DNA of 64,000 nt from Actinomycetes bacterium (GCA_023393755.1 JAEXCA010000086.1:1-64000), one strand, 5' to 3'; positions 8,335-18,234 are shown, counted from the stretch's first letter. Translations and numbers: made by a program. The notes: generated by a model from the letters alone, not told the origin.

Positions 8335-8709
8335 GTGACGGCGATCGCGATACCGATCCTGCCCAGTGCCGACTTCGATCGGACGGCGGGCTTCTGGGCG
8401 CTGTTCGGCTTCGCCGAGGCGGCACGGTGGGACGCCGAGTACCTGATCCTTGGCCACGCCGAGCTCGGTGTGGAGTTGCACTTCTGGTACAACCCCGGCG
8501 TCGACCGGTGGCGCAACGACGTCGGCTGCTTCATCCGGTTCGACACCGTCGCTGAGGCCCAGGTCTGCCACGCCGCCTGGTCACCGGTCGAGGTGCCCGA
8601 ACCGGCGGTACTCAACCCGCTGGCCACCGACGATCGGGGCGCGGTGGAGTTCCAGGTGATCGATCTCGACGGCAACCTGGTTCGGCTGGGCGGCTTCCCC
8701 GGCAGCTGA
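8335..8709 (+). CDS. VOC-fold protein resembling bleomycin-resistance proteins
   Basis: The 124-aa product starts at a GTG preceded by CTGGAGCG. It shows the beta-alpha-beta-beta-beta halves of the vicinal-oxygen-chelate fold, with the Ble-like opening AIPILPSADFDRTAGFWALFGF and a C-terminal DLDGNLVRLG strand. Relatives bind bleomycin-type drugs or act as glyoxalase/dioxygenase-like enzymes. Metal ligands are not obvious, so a drug- or ligand-binding role is more likely than catalysis. It lies directly downstream of the mca pair and may share a detoxification theme, which is only suggestive. Confidence 0.75.
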   Translation: MTAIAIPILPSADFDRTAGFWALFGFAEAARWDAEYLILGHAELGVELHFWYNPGVDRWRNDVGCFIRFDTVAEAQVCHAAWSPVEVPEPAVLNPLATDDRGAVEFQVIDLDGNLVRLGGFPGS

Positions 8710-8788
8710 GGCGCGGAGGCCTTCTCGGTTCAGTTCGCGCATTCCCGCCCGATATGCCGAGCCTCTTGGCGAGGAAGGTCCGGGGGTG

Positions 8789-8845
8789 CGCATCCATGCC
8801 GCTTGTCAGTGCGTTTCGTGGCGTCGTAAGCGGCGTGGATGCGCC
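8789..8845. terminator. 17-bp hairpin, probable terminator
   Basis: GCGCATCCATGCCGCTT (8789-8805) can pair with AAGCGGCGTGGATGCGC (8829-8845), 17 pairs including one G-T, around a 23-nt loop. It follows the VOC gene by 80 bases and precedes the promoter of the thioredoxin-domain gene. There is no T-tract. Confidence 0.5.
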
Positions 8846-8927
8846 TCGGGGCGCTCGTGGTGGCTGGTCGGTGGTCATATGCGGCGCCGATCTGCGACCT
8901 GGCGAGGACGGCGGTTAGGGTTGGCGG

Positions 8928-10955
<2,028 letters not shown>

Positions 10956-11213
10956 AAAGCTCCTGGTGAGGTGGCGGCCACGTCCCGCCACTGTCGGTCG
11001 TGCCGGTGTCGATCGCGATGGTGGGATCGCTGCCCGTCCAGCTACTCGCAGCCCGATCTGGCCGGGGTCTACCGGCTGGTGAACCCGCCCAAGGCGCAGC
11101 TACCCGGTAAAGCTGCGTCCAGCCAGCAGCTCGGCGAGGGTGGCTGCCCGTTCGAGCCGGGCCAGGGCCGGCAGGCCCACTGCGCTACGGGTGCTCTCGG
11201 GGCGTCCGCCAGG
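10956..11213. other. Gap with no supported gene
   Basis: About 260 bp separate two converging genes. On the minus strand a short open stretch (about 11205-11100) reads like protein (AVGLPALARLERAATLAELL) before a stop, but it has no start signal, so it could be a gene remnant or chance. Confidence 0.4.
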
Positions 11214-11867
11214 TCAACGCAGGATGGCCACCGCGATCGAAGCGAAGTGGCAGGCCGCGGCCGCGATCGTGCAGGCGTGGAAGATCTCGTGGTAGCCGAA
11301 CACCCTCGGCGATGGGTTGGGACGCTTCAGCGCGTAGACCGCCGCGCCGACGGTGTAGATCACCCCGCCCAGCAGCAACAGGATCACCACGACCGGACCA
11401 CCGGCGGCCCAGAATTCGCCCAGCCAGCCCAGTGCCACCCAGCCCATCGGGACGTACAGCGCCACGTCCAGCCAGCGGGGACGGCCGGGCCACAGCAGGG
11501 TGAGCAGCACCCCGGCGGCCGCGATGCCCCAGACCAGGCTGAGCAGCAGTGTCCGCTGGCTGCCCTCCAGCAGGGCAAGGGTGAGTGGGGTGTAGGTGGC
11601 GGCGATGAAGATGAAGATGTTGGAGTGGTCGGCGCGTTGCAGCCAGGAGTGGACGGTCGGCGTCCAGTTGCCCCGGTGGTAGACAGCGCTGGTGCCGAAG
11701 AGGACAAGCGAGCCGGCCAGCCAGATCGCCGCGCCGATCCGTCCCGCCCCGGCGGGGGTGAAGACCACCAGCAGGATGCCGGCCAGCAGCACCACCGGGG
11801 TCATGCCGGCATGCAGCCAGCCACGCATGGTGGGCTTGGGAAGCGGATTGAGTTCAGCGGCGGCCAT
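11214..11867 (-). CDS. Hemolysin III / PAQR family membrane protein
   Basis: The 217-aa protein has seven predicted membrane helices and the PAQR-family signature residues: S-x-x-Y-H (FGTSAVYHRGNW) after helix 2, a D-H-S pair (RADHSNIFIFIA) before helix 3, and the terminal H-x-x-x-H (EIFHACTIAAAACHF). These His/Asp/Ser residues bind zinc in the family. Bacterial members (TrhA) are linked to membrane fluidity control; the hemolysin name is historical. An array of TACG/CGTA motifs lies immediately upstream and could be an operator. Proximity to a Z-isoprenyl synthase gene fits an envelope role. Confidence 0.9.
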   Translation of the reverse strand: MAAAELNPLPKPTMRGWLHAGMTPVVLLAGILLVVFTPAGAGRIGAAIWLAGSLVLFGTSAVYHRGNWTPTVHSWLQRADHSNIFIFIAATYTPLTLALLEGSQRTLLLSLVWGIAAAGVLLTLLWPGRPRWLDVALYVPMGWVALGWLGEFWAAGGPVVVILLLLGGVIYTVGAAVYALKRPNPSPRVFGYHEIFHACTIAAAACHFASIAVAILR

Positions 11868-12205
11868 CGGGAACCTCTACTTTACGCCGAGTAACTTACG
11901 GGTACTTTACGAAGCGTAGGTTACGGAGGCGTAGCTTTCAAGTCCGCCGCCCGGTCGCTTGCCCGCCCCCGAGTCCCCCCACTCTCGACCCACCCCATCG
12001 AGGGCCAGCGTTCCCGCCGAGGGCCTCTGCACAGGGCCGGACCCTCGGCGGTAGGGGAGCCCTCGGCTCGCGGAGATGAATCCCGAGTGGGCCGAGGCCG
12101 GGCCCTCAGCGGTAGGGAGCCCTCGATGGGGGTGAGGGTGGACCGGAGTGCGGGGTGGCGGCTCGCGTACCGAGGGGCATTGACCCTGGGCGCTAGGCTG
12201 CGGGC
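11868..12205. other. 338-bp intergenic region with an imperfect direct repeat
   Basis: Beyond the TACG array, the gap holds an imperfect direct repeat of about 30 bp: copies at about 12034-12066 and 12095-12126 share a GGCCGG-ACCCTC-GCGGTAGGG-AGCCCTCG core. The 3' end carries the uppS promoter (TAGGCT at 12194-12199). No coding sequence is supported. Confidence 0.5.
11881..11936 (-). promoter_or_regulatory. TACG/CGTA box array upstream of the hemolysin III gene
   Basis: The AT-richer segment just upstream of the start holds six TACG or CGTA boxes. AACTTACG (11893-11900) faces CGTAGGTT (11915-11922) with one mismatch, and TACG-AAG-CGTA (11908-11918) is a perfect short palindrome inside it. 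This is typical of TetR-like operator design; no regulator gene is adjacent, so the protein is unknown. Confidence 0.45.
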
Positions 12206-13015
12206 ATGTCGGTGGCCACGGGCCTGAAGGCGGCGGTGAAGGCGCTCGTGCCCCGCGGCCTGATCTACGCAACCTACGAGCAGCGGCTGCTGCGCAACCT
12301 CGACCGCGGTCGGCTGCCGCAGCACGTGGCGGTGCTGGCCGACGGCAACCGGAGGTGGGCGCGGGCCAACGCGCCCGGCCAGGAACTCGTCCTCGGCTAT
12401 CGGGCGGGGGCGGACAAGCTCAAGCAGTTCATCGGCTGGTGCGAGGAGGTCGGGGTTCCGATCGTCACCCTGTGGGTGCTCTCCACCGAGAACCTGGAGC
12501 GCGCCGCGGACGAGGAACTGCACCCGCTGCTGGACGTGATCCGCGACCTGGTGGTCGACCTGGCCGCCGACGGGCGACGCCGGGTCCAGGTGGTGGGCGA
12601 CCTCAACCTGCTGCCCGCCCCGCTGGCGGGCGACCTTCGGGCGGCCGAACAGTCCTGCGCCGAGGTCACCGGGATGCACGTCAACGTCGCGGTCTCCTAC
12701 GGCGGTCGCCACGAGCTCCGGGACGCCGTCCGCTCGCTGCTCGCCGCCGAGGCGACCAAGGGAACCGACCTGGCCGAACTGGCCGAGACGCTGGAGATCG
12801 ACCACATCTCGGAGCACCTGTACACCGCCGGCCAGCCGGACCCCGACCTGATCATCCGGACCTCGGGCGAACAACGGCTCTCCGGCTTCCTGATCTGGCA
12901 GTCGGCCCACAGCGAGTTCTACTTCTGCGAGGCGTTGTGGCCCGACTTCCGCAAGGTCGACTTCATCCGGGCCTTGCGCTCCTACGCCCAGCGCGAGCGC
13001 CGCTTCGGCCGCTGA
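12206..13015 (+). CDS. uppS: Z-isoprenyl diphosphate synthase (UppS family)
   Basis: The 269-aa protein carries the cis-prenyltransferase signatures: ADGNRRWAR at residues 45-53 with catalytic Asp46, then VSYGGRHEL, and the C-terminal DLIIRTSGEQRLSGFLIWQ with the diphosphate-binding region, ending WPDF. It condenses isopentenyl diphosphate onto an allylic primer in cis. Actinobacteria often have two such enzymes, one making short Z-farnesyl and one decaprenyl products; which this is cannot be told by eye. A TAGGCT -10 ends 6 nt before the ATG, indicating a leaderless mRNA. A GC-rich hairpin 33 nt after the stop is a likely terminator. Confidence 0.93.
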   Translation: MSVATGLKAAVKALVPRGLIYATYEQRLLRNLDRGRLPQHVAVLADGNRRWARANAPGQELVLGYRAGADKLKQFIGWCEEVGVPIVTLWVLSTENLERAADEELHPLLDVIRDLVVDLAADGRRRVQVVGDLNLLPAPLAGDLRAAEQSCAEVTGMHVNVAVSYGGRHELRDAVRSLLAAEATKGTDLAELAETLEIDHISEHLYTAGQPDPDLIIRTSGEQRLSGFLIWQSAHSEFYFCEALWPDFRKVDFIRALRSYAQRERRFGR

Positions 13016-13048
13016 GCCTCACGCCGCCCCGAACCAGGGACGGTAGCC

Positions 13049-13081
13049 CCGCCGGCCCTCGCCTGGACCCGGGGCCGGCGG
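13049..13081 (+). terminator. GC-rich hairpin after uppS
   Basis: CCGCCGGCCC (13049-13058) pairs perfectly with GGGCCGGCGG (13072-13081) around a 13-nt loop; an outer AGGGAC/GTCCCT pairing can extend it. It lies shortly after the uppS stop. Confidence 0.55.
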
Positions 13082-13129
13082 TCCCTGAGATCACCACGTC
13101 CACCCCGGGGCCCAGGACGTTCAGGTCGC

Positions 13130-13331
13130 CTTGTCGAAGGGTTCCGCGTCCCACCGCTGGATCCGCTGACAGAAACCGGGCAGCAGAGGTGAGTCGAGGG
13201 CATAGTGCACGCCGCTGCCCTCTGCTGCCCGGTTTCTGTTCGCGAGTGCGGGCTGAGGAGGTCGGACGCGGCCGGCTCACGTGCAGTGGGGAACCTTCCC
13301 GTGTCCCGGGACGGCGGAACCCTTCGACAAG
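13130..13331. repeat. Nested inverted-repeat element between uppS and phoH
   Basis: Outer arms (13130-13152 and 13308-13331) match over 23 positions with one inserted base and contain CTTGTCGAAGGGTTCCGC and its complement. Inside lies a perfect 21-bp inverted repeat (ACAGAAACCGGGCAGCAGAGG at 13169-13189, complement at 13219-13239) with a 29-nt loop. The arms carry the CCTTCGACAAG core seen in dispersed palindromic repeats of actinobacteria. No ORF or transposase is inside. It could be a non-autonomous repeat or a structured RNA. Confidence 0.6.
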
Positions 13332-13432
13332 CCAGGAGCCGCTGTGCCCGTATCCCCGGCCGACGCCGACCGGGGCCGTCCCGGGCCACTACGTACTAGG
13401 TGAACCCTGCGTAACAGTGGGCGTGTCGGTGC

Positions 13433-13460
13433 TTGTCACCGAGAGTGGCCGACTTACTCT
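13433..13460 (+). promoter_or_regulatory. Candidate promoter for the phoH leader
   Basis: TTGTCA (13433-13438) and TACTCT (13455-13460) are spaced by 16 bp and would start transcription about 35 nt upstream of a small ORF with a strong ribosome binding site. Confidence 0.45.
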
Positions 13461-13500
13461 GCGAGTGTTCCGGCAGCCGTCGGGACGTCGGGAGGCACCC

Positions 13501-13563
13501 ATGCGTCGTCCAGCTCAGCGGAGCCAGACTCGCGGGCCCGAACCGGGCCCATACCCCGGCTGA
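13501..13563 (+). CDS. Candidate 20-residue leader peptide upstream of phoH
   Basis: An ATG with a textbook GGGAGG site (13490-13495, 5-nt spacer) opens a 20-codon ORF rich in Arg and Pro that ends PEPGPYPG. Its Pro-rich codons overlap a perfect 7-bp, 3-nt-loop hairpin (GGGCCCG 13534-13540, CGGGCCC 13544-13550). The phoH start lies 52 bases after the stop and has a weaker ribosome site. This arrangement resembles translational attenuation, but a chance ORF is possible. Confidence 0.4.
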   Translation: MRRPAQRSQTRGPEPGPYPG

Positions 13564-13615
13564 CCACCACCGAGTGGGGCCGGACGTAGCGTGCGGCCCC
13601 GGAAACGAGACCACC

Positions 13616-14959
13616 GTGCCGCGCTCCACCACTCGCACCGTCTTCGCCGGCTCGCCCTCGATCGCAGCCGGGCTGAAGACCTACGTCCTGGACACCTCCG
13701 TGCTGCTGAGCGATCCGGGTGCGCTGCGGAACTTCGCCGAACACAGCGTGGTGCTGCCGATCGTGGTGATCGCCGAACTGGAGGCGAAGCGCCACCACCC
13801 CGAACTGGGCTACTTCGCCCGCGCCGCGCTCCGCTTCCTGGACGACCTGCGAGCCACCTACGGCACCCTCGACCAGCCGGTGCCGGTGAACGAGGTCGAG
13901 GGGACGCTCCGGGTCGAGCTCAACCACACCGACCCCGAGGTGCTGCCACCCGGATTCCGGCTGGGCGACAACGACTCCCGCATCCTCGCCGTCGCGCTGA
14001 ACTACCGTGCCGAGGGCAATGACGTGGTGCTGATCAGCAAGGACGTCCCGATGCGGGTCAAGGCCTCCGCGGTCGGCCTGCCCGCGGAGGAGTACCGGCA
14101 CGAGCTCGCTCTTGACTCGGGCTGGACGGGGATGGCCGAGGTGGACGTCGCCGCCACGACCGTCGACCGGCTCTACGCCGAGGGTGTCGCGGTGGTGCCC
14201 GAGGCGCTCGACCTGCCCGTCCATACCGGCGTGGTGCTGCACGGGTCGACCTCCTCGGCGCTCGGCCGGGTTCTGCCGGACGGGTCGGTCCGGCTGATCC
14301 GCGGCGACCGGGACGCCTTCGGGATCCACGGCCGTTCCGCCGAGCAGCGGGTGGCCCTCGACCTGCTGCTCGACCCCGAGATCGGCATCGTCTCCCTCGG
14401 TGGCCGGGCGGGGACGGGCAAGTCGGCGCTCGCGCTCTGCGCCGGGCTGGAGGCCACCCTGGAGCGGCAGCTGCACTCCAAGGTGCTGGTGTTCCGTCCG
14501 CTCTACGCGGTCGGCGGCCAGGAACTCGGCTACCTGCCGGGCTCCGAGGGCGAGAAGATGTCGCCCTGGGCGCAGGCGGTCTTCGACACCCTGGGCTCGG
14601 TCACCAGCAAGAACGTGATCGACGAGGTGCTGGCCCGCGACCTGCTCGAGGTGCTGCCGCTCACCCATATCCGCGGCCGCTCGCTGCACGACGCCTTCGT
14701 GATCGTGGACGAGGCGCAGTCGCTGGAGCGCAACGTGCTGCTCACCGTGCTCAGCCGGATCGGGCAGAACTCCCGGGTGGTGCTCACCCACGACGTCGCC
14801 CAGCGGGACAACCTGCGGGTGGGACGCCACGACGGCATCGTCGCGGTGGTGGAGAAGCTGAAGGGCCATCCGCTGTTCGCCCACATCACGCTGAACCGCT
14901 CGGAGCGCTCGCCGATCGCCGCCATGGTCACCGACCTGCTGGACGACATCATCCTGTGA
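13616..14959 (+). CDS. PIN domain-PhoH ATPase fusion protein (PhoH2/YlaK type)
   Basis: The 447-aa protein joins an N-terminal PIN-type ribonuclease domain (residues 20-160; acidic residues in [16 protein letters not shown] and GDNDSRILA) to a C-terminal PhoH helicase-like ATPase (about 240-445; Walker [12 protein letters not shown] near 262, Walker [10 protein letters not shown] near 363). Mycobacterial PhoH2 of this layout unwinds and cleaves RNA and is encoded with a small antitoxin-like PhoAT ORF. The GTG at 13616 is the most conservative start, with GGAAACGAGA before it; an in-frame GTG at 13574 is possible. It ends at a palindromic repeat that separates it from the convergent lat gene. 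Confidence 0.9.
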   Translation: MPRSTTRTVFAGSPSIAAGLKTYVLDTSVLLSDPGALRNFAEHSVVLPIVVIAELEAKRHHPELGYFARAALRFLDDLRATYGTLDQPVPVNEVEGTLRVELNHTDPEVLPPGFRLGDNDSRILAVALNYRAEGNDVVLISKDVPMRVKASAVGLPAEEYRHELALDSGWTGMAEVDVAATTVDRLYAEGVAVVPEALDLPVHTGVVLHGSTSSALGRVLPDGSVRLIRGDRDAFGIHGRSAEQRVALDLLLDPEIGIVSLGGRAGTGKSALALCAGLEATLERQLHSKVLVFRPLYAVGGQELGYLPGSEGEKMSPWAQAVFDTLGSVTSKNVIDEVLARDLLEVLPLTHIRGRSLHDAFVIVDEAQSLERNVLLTVLSRIGQNSRVVLTHDVAQRDNLRVGRHDGIVAVVEKLKGHPLFAHITLNRSERSPIAAMVTDLLDDIIL

Positions 14960-14965
14960 GGACTG

Positions 14966-15077
14966 CGACCCTTCGAGACTCCGAGCGCAAGCGCTCGGAC
15001 CTCAGGGATCGATGGGGGCAGACTCGGGCGGCAATCCGATCCCCGAGGTCGGCCGTAGGCCGCGTCCCGAAGGGTCG
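14966..15077. repeat. Multi-stem palindromic repeat between phoH and lat
   Basis: Outer arms CGACCCTTCG (14966-14975) and CGAAGGGTCG (15068-15077) are perfectly complementary. Inside are a CCGAGCGC-AA-GCGCTCGG hairpin (14981-14998), a GACCTCAGGG/CCCCGAGGTC stem (14999-15008 with 15041-15050, one mismatch) and a GGCC-GTA-GGCC hairpin (15051-15061), giving a junction-like fold. It fills the gap between converging stops and probably ends transcription from both sides. A degenerate relative lies inside the gene at 23114. Confidence 0.7.
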
Positions 15078-15079
15078 GA

Positions 15080-16408
15080 CTACCCAATCGCCACCAGCGA
15101 TTCTTCGATCGCGGCCAGCCCGCGGCGCAGTTCGTCCCGGGTGATCACCAGCGGCGGCCGGAACCTGACGCTGCGGTCACCGCAGCCGAGCATGATCACG
15201 CCCCGTTGCAGCAACTCCGCCAGGAACCTGCTGCGGGTGGCGCCGTCCGGCAGGCTGAAGGCGCAGAGCAGGCCGCGTCCGCGCGGATTGGTGAGCAGTG
15301 GCTGCCGGCCGGCCACGGCCTCCAGTTCGCCAAGCAGCCAGCCCCCGACGCTGGCTGCGTGGTCGATCAGGCCGTCGGCCTCGATGGCGGTCAGGATGTG
15401 CTTGGCGCGCACCATGTCGGTCAGCCCGCCGCCCCAGGTGGAGTTCAGCCGGCCGCTGACCGCGAAGACGTTGTCCGGCACCTCGTCCAGCTTGCCGCCG
15501 GCCATGATCCCGCAGACCTGGGTCTTCTTGCCGAAGGCGACGATGTCGGGTTCCAGGCCCAACTGCTGGTAGGCCCAGGCGGTGCCGGTCATGCCGACGC
15601 CGGTCTGCACCTCGTCCACGATGAACAGCGCGTCGTGGGCGTGGGTGATGCGCTGCAGCGCCTGCAGGTACTCCGGCCGGAAGTGGTGGTCGCCGCCCTC
15701 GCTCTGGATCGGCTCGACGATGCAGGCGGCGATGTCGGCGCCGTACTCGGTGAAGGCCTTTTCAGCGGCCAGCAGCGACATCGCCTCCAGCTGCTCGACC
15801 GGCCGGGGCCGCCCCTGGTCGTCGGTGCCCAGGTAGGGCGCCGGAATCCGCGGCCAGTCGAACTTCGGGAACCGGGCGGTCTTGACCGGATCGGTGTTGG
15901 TCAGCGACATGGTGTAGCCGGTCCGGCCGTGGAAGGCGTAGCGCAGGTGCAGCACCTTCGTCCCCAGTTCGGGGGAGAGGCCGCGGGCCTGGTTCAGCCG
16001 GCTCTTGTAGTCGAAGGCCGCCTTCAGCGCGTTCTCGATCGCCAGGCCGCCGCCCTCGACGAAGAAGTAGTGCGGCAGCCGGGGGTCGCCCAGCACCCGG
16101 CGGAAGGTCTCGACGAACTCGGCCATCGCCACGTTGTAGATGTCGGAGTTGCTCGGCTTGTGCAGCGCGATCCGTCCGATCTCGGCGGCCACCGCGGGTT
16201 CGGTGAGCCGCGGATGGTTCATCCCCAGCGCATTGGAGGAGACGAAGCCGAACAGATCCAGGTAGTGCCGGCCGGTGGCCGCGTCGACCAGGTCGCAACC
16301 CTGCGAAGCCTCCAGATCCAGGACGATCTGCAGGCCGTCGACCAGCATCGAGCGACGCAGGGTGGAGAGCACCTCTGCGGGAGAGACCTGCGGCGATTCG
16401 GTATCCAT
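15080..16408 (-). CDS. lat: L-lysine 6-transaminase (lysine epsilon-aminotransferase)
   Basis: The 442-aa protein is a class III PLP aminotransferase. It has the Asp-containing cofactor motif FIVDEVQTG and the Schiff-base lysine in FGKKTQVCG (about residue 294). The N-terminal DLFGFVSSNALGMNHP and the FVEGGGLAIENALK segments are typical of Lat rather than ornithine or GABA transaminases. It transfers the epsilon-amino group of lysine to 2-oxoglutarate, giving the semialdehyde that cyclises to piperideine-6-carboxylate. An Lrp-type regulator lies two genes upstream on the same strand, as in mycobacteria where Lat is Lrp-controlled and induced in stationary phase. Confidence 0.93.
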   Translation of the reverse strand: MDTESPQVSPAEVLSTLRRSMLVDGLQIVLDLEASQGCDLVDAATGRHYLDLFGFVSSNALGMNHPRLTEPAVAAEIGRIALHKPSNSDIYNVAMAEFVETFRRVLGDPRLPHYFFVEGGGLAIENALKAAFDYKSRLNQARGLSPELGTKVLHLRYAFHGRTGYTMSLTNTDPVKTARFPKFDWPRIPAPYLGTDDQGRPRPVEQLEAMSLLAAEKAFTEYGADIAACIVEPIQSEGGDHHFRPEYLQALQRITHAHDALFIVDEVQTGVGMTGTAWAYQQLGLEPDIVAFGKKTQVCGIMAGGKLDEVPDNVFAVSGRLNSTWGGGLTDMVRAKHILTAIEADGLIDHAASVGGWLLGELEAVAGRQPLLTNPRGRGLLCAFSLPDGATRSRFLAELLQRGVIMLGCGDRSVRFRPPLVITRDELRRGLAAIEESLVAIG

Positions 16409-16473
16409 TCCGGGATTTTAGCCGGAAAAACGCCGGAAACAATGATCTTCCTCAGGTGATGTTCCGGCCTTGA

Positions 16474-16535
16474 GGGGCCACCAGGAACCGTCCCCGGTGG
16501 CCCCGGGACCACCGGGGACGGTTCCTCGTGGCCCC
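16474..16535 (-). terminator. 27-bp hairpin, strong terminator or palindromic repeat
   Basis: Arms at 16474-16500 and 16509-16535 are complementary at 26 of 27 positions around an 8-nt loop, and each contains GGAACCGTCCCC or its complement. It starts 2 bases after the stop of the upstream membrane-protein gene and precedes lat. The core recurs at 24828-24859 and 27694-27707, so it belongs to a small repeat family. Confidence 0.65.
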
Positions 16536-16537
16536 GG

Positions 16538-17755
16538 TCAGTCGTCGGCCAGTTCCGTCCAGCGTTGCGGTGCCCGTCCGCTGGCGATCAGGGTGGCGCG
16601 GTAGCGGTTCCGGGCGCCCAGGTTGCGGCTGACCTCCTGGGCGACCCGTTGCAGGAACAGCGACCGGTAGAGCTGATCCTGCAGGGTCGAGGCGGTGAAC
16701 GAGATGCCGCTGAACAGGGACAGGATCAGGCAGACCCGGAAGACGTGCTCCTCGATCGGCAACTGGACGCCCAGGACGGTCAGTGGGCGGGCCGGTTCGC
16801 CGGTCCAGGTCGCGATCAGCTCGTCGGTCAGCGAGATCGCGCCGAAGAGCGAGAACACGGTGAAGGTCGCCGCCACGAACAGCGCGATCTGGACGAACTG
16901 CACCGCCAGCGACACCGCGAACAGGTTGAGCCGCTCGCCGATGGTGAGCTTGGCGTGCTCCTGCGTGGCGTCCGGCGCGATTCCGGCGAACGGTGTGGCC
17001 TCGAGCAGCGGCTCGCAGTCGTCGTCGGCCGCATTGATCATGTCCCGGGTGGCCGGCAGCGCGATCAGCACCATCATCAGCACCAGGAAGCCGCTGAGCT
17101 GCCACATCTTCGGGGTGGTCATGGTGGCGGCGAGCTGCCACAGCTCGTTGGTGAAGAAGACCAGCAGCACGGTCAGCAGGAGCAGCGGCAGGACGCGGGC
17201 GATGGCCGGGATCGCCGCGGCCAGTTCGCGGCCGCCGCGCCGGGCCGCCCAGCCGACCATGCTGCCGATCCCGGAGTAGCCGATCGCCAGCGCCAGCAGG
17301 AGCAGCCCGAGCCGGTCCGCGATCCCCAGGTGCAGGCCCAGGCTGGCGTGGGCGACGGACGCGATCACGCTCAGCCCGATCAGCCAGAAGCCGATCACCA
17401 CGATGCCGACGATCAGCCGGGCCGGCGGGGTCAGCCGGCGCTGCAGCACGCCATACCCGATTCCGGCCGGAACGGCAGCCAGGATGAAGGCGGTCGCGGC
17501 CAGCATGGGGGTGACCAGCTTGAGCGGATCCAGGGTGTCCAGATCGAGATCCCCTCCGGCGGAGATCCCGGCGTCGGCGATCACCAGCCCGGTGGCGAAG
17601 CAGGCGAAGACCACCAGCCAGGGCACGGTCCGCGGGACGATGCCGCGGAGCCGGCGTCGCGGTGGCACCACCAGCGGCAGGCCGTTGTGTCGCAGCCAGA
17701 CCTCCATGGCCAGCAGCGGAGAGTCGTCCCGCCGGTTCCGCCTGGTCCGTGCCAC
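16538..17755 (-). CDS. Polytopic membrane protein of unknown function in the lat-lrp cluster
   Basis: The 405-aa protein starts at a GTG 2 bases after the lrp stop with GGGAG upstream, so the two are co-transcribed. It begins with a basic cytoplasmic segment (about 1-35), then eight or so hydrophobic helices (for example PWLVVFACFATGLVIADAG and IVGIVVIGFWLIGLSVIAS). A hydrophilic loop near 260-290 carries acidic residues (NAADDDCEP), and the C-terminal cytoplasmic tail is Arg-rich. I recognise no family. The context suggests a role linked to lysine or amino-acid handling, but that is inference. Confidence 0.7.
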   Translation of the reverse strand: MARTRRNRRDDSPLLAMEVWLRHNGLPLVVPPRRRLRGIVPRTVPWLVVFACFATGLVIADAGISAGGDLDLDTLDPLKLVTPMLAATAFILAAVPAGIGYGVLQRRLTPPARLIVGIVVIGFWLIGLSVIASVAHASLGLHLGIADRLGLLLLALAIGYSGIGSMVGWAARRGGRELAAAIPAIARVLPLLLLTVLLVFFTNELWQLAATMTTPKMWQLSGFLVLMMVLIALPATRDMINAADDDCEPLLEATPFAGIAPDATQEHAKLTIGERLNLFAVSLAVQFVQIALFVAATFTVFSLFGAISLTDELIATWTGEPARPLTVLGVQLPIEEHVFRVCLILSLFSGISFTASTLQDQLYRSLFLQRVAQEVSRNLGARNRYRATLIASGRAPQRWTELADD

Positions 17756-17757
17756 GC

Positions 17758-18234
17758 TCAGCTCCCGGCGATGACCGGCGGCCGGTTCTCGAAGAAGGTG
17801 TGCAGCACGACCGTGGTGCGGGTGCTGACGTTGGCCGCCACCCTGATCTCCCGGATCAGCTCCTCCAGGCGTTGGGGGGTGGTCACCCGGACCAGCAGCA
17901 GATAGGCGGCGTCGCCGGCGACCGAGTAGCAGGCCTCGATCTCCGGCAGTCCCACCAAACGGTCGGGGACGTCGTCCAGGGCGCTCGGGTTCAGCGGGCT
18001 GATCTCGATCGCCGCCGCCAGCGGCACGCCGACCGCCTGATGGTCGACCTGGGCCCGGTAGCCGGTGATGACGCCCCGCTCCTCCAGCCGGCGGACCCGG
18101 GTCTGCACCGCCGAGGTGGACAGACCGGTCGCCTCGCTCAGCCGGGCCAGGGTGCTGCGGCCGTCGGCGAGGAGTTCGCGGAGGATCGCGGCATCGACGG
18201 AGTCGGTGAGCCGCTCCGGTTTCCGGATCGTCAT
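17758..18234 (-). CDS. Lrp/AsnC family transcriptional regulator
   Basis: The 158-aa protein has an N-terminal winged HTH (about residues 8-60: LRELLADGRSTLARLSEATGLS, then TSAVQTRVRRLEERGVI) and a C-terminal RAM/ACT-like ligand domain. Lrp proteins form octamers that sense amino acids. Given the downstream lat gene, the ligand is probably lysine or a related amino acid. The ATG is 6 nt downstream of TACAGT (minus strand, 18246-18241), indicating a leaderless mRNA. Confidence 0.92.
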   Translation of the reverse strand: MTIRKPERLTDSVDAAILRELLADGRSTLARLSEATGLSTSAVQTRVRRLEERGVITGYRAQVDHQAVGVPLAAAIEISPLNPSALDDVPDRLVGLPEIEACYSVAGDAAYLLLVRVTTPQRLEELIREIRVAANVSTRTTVVLHTFFENRPPVIAGS

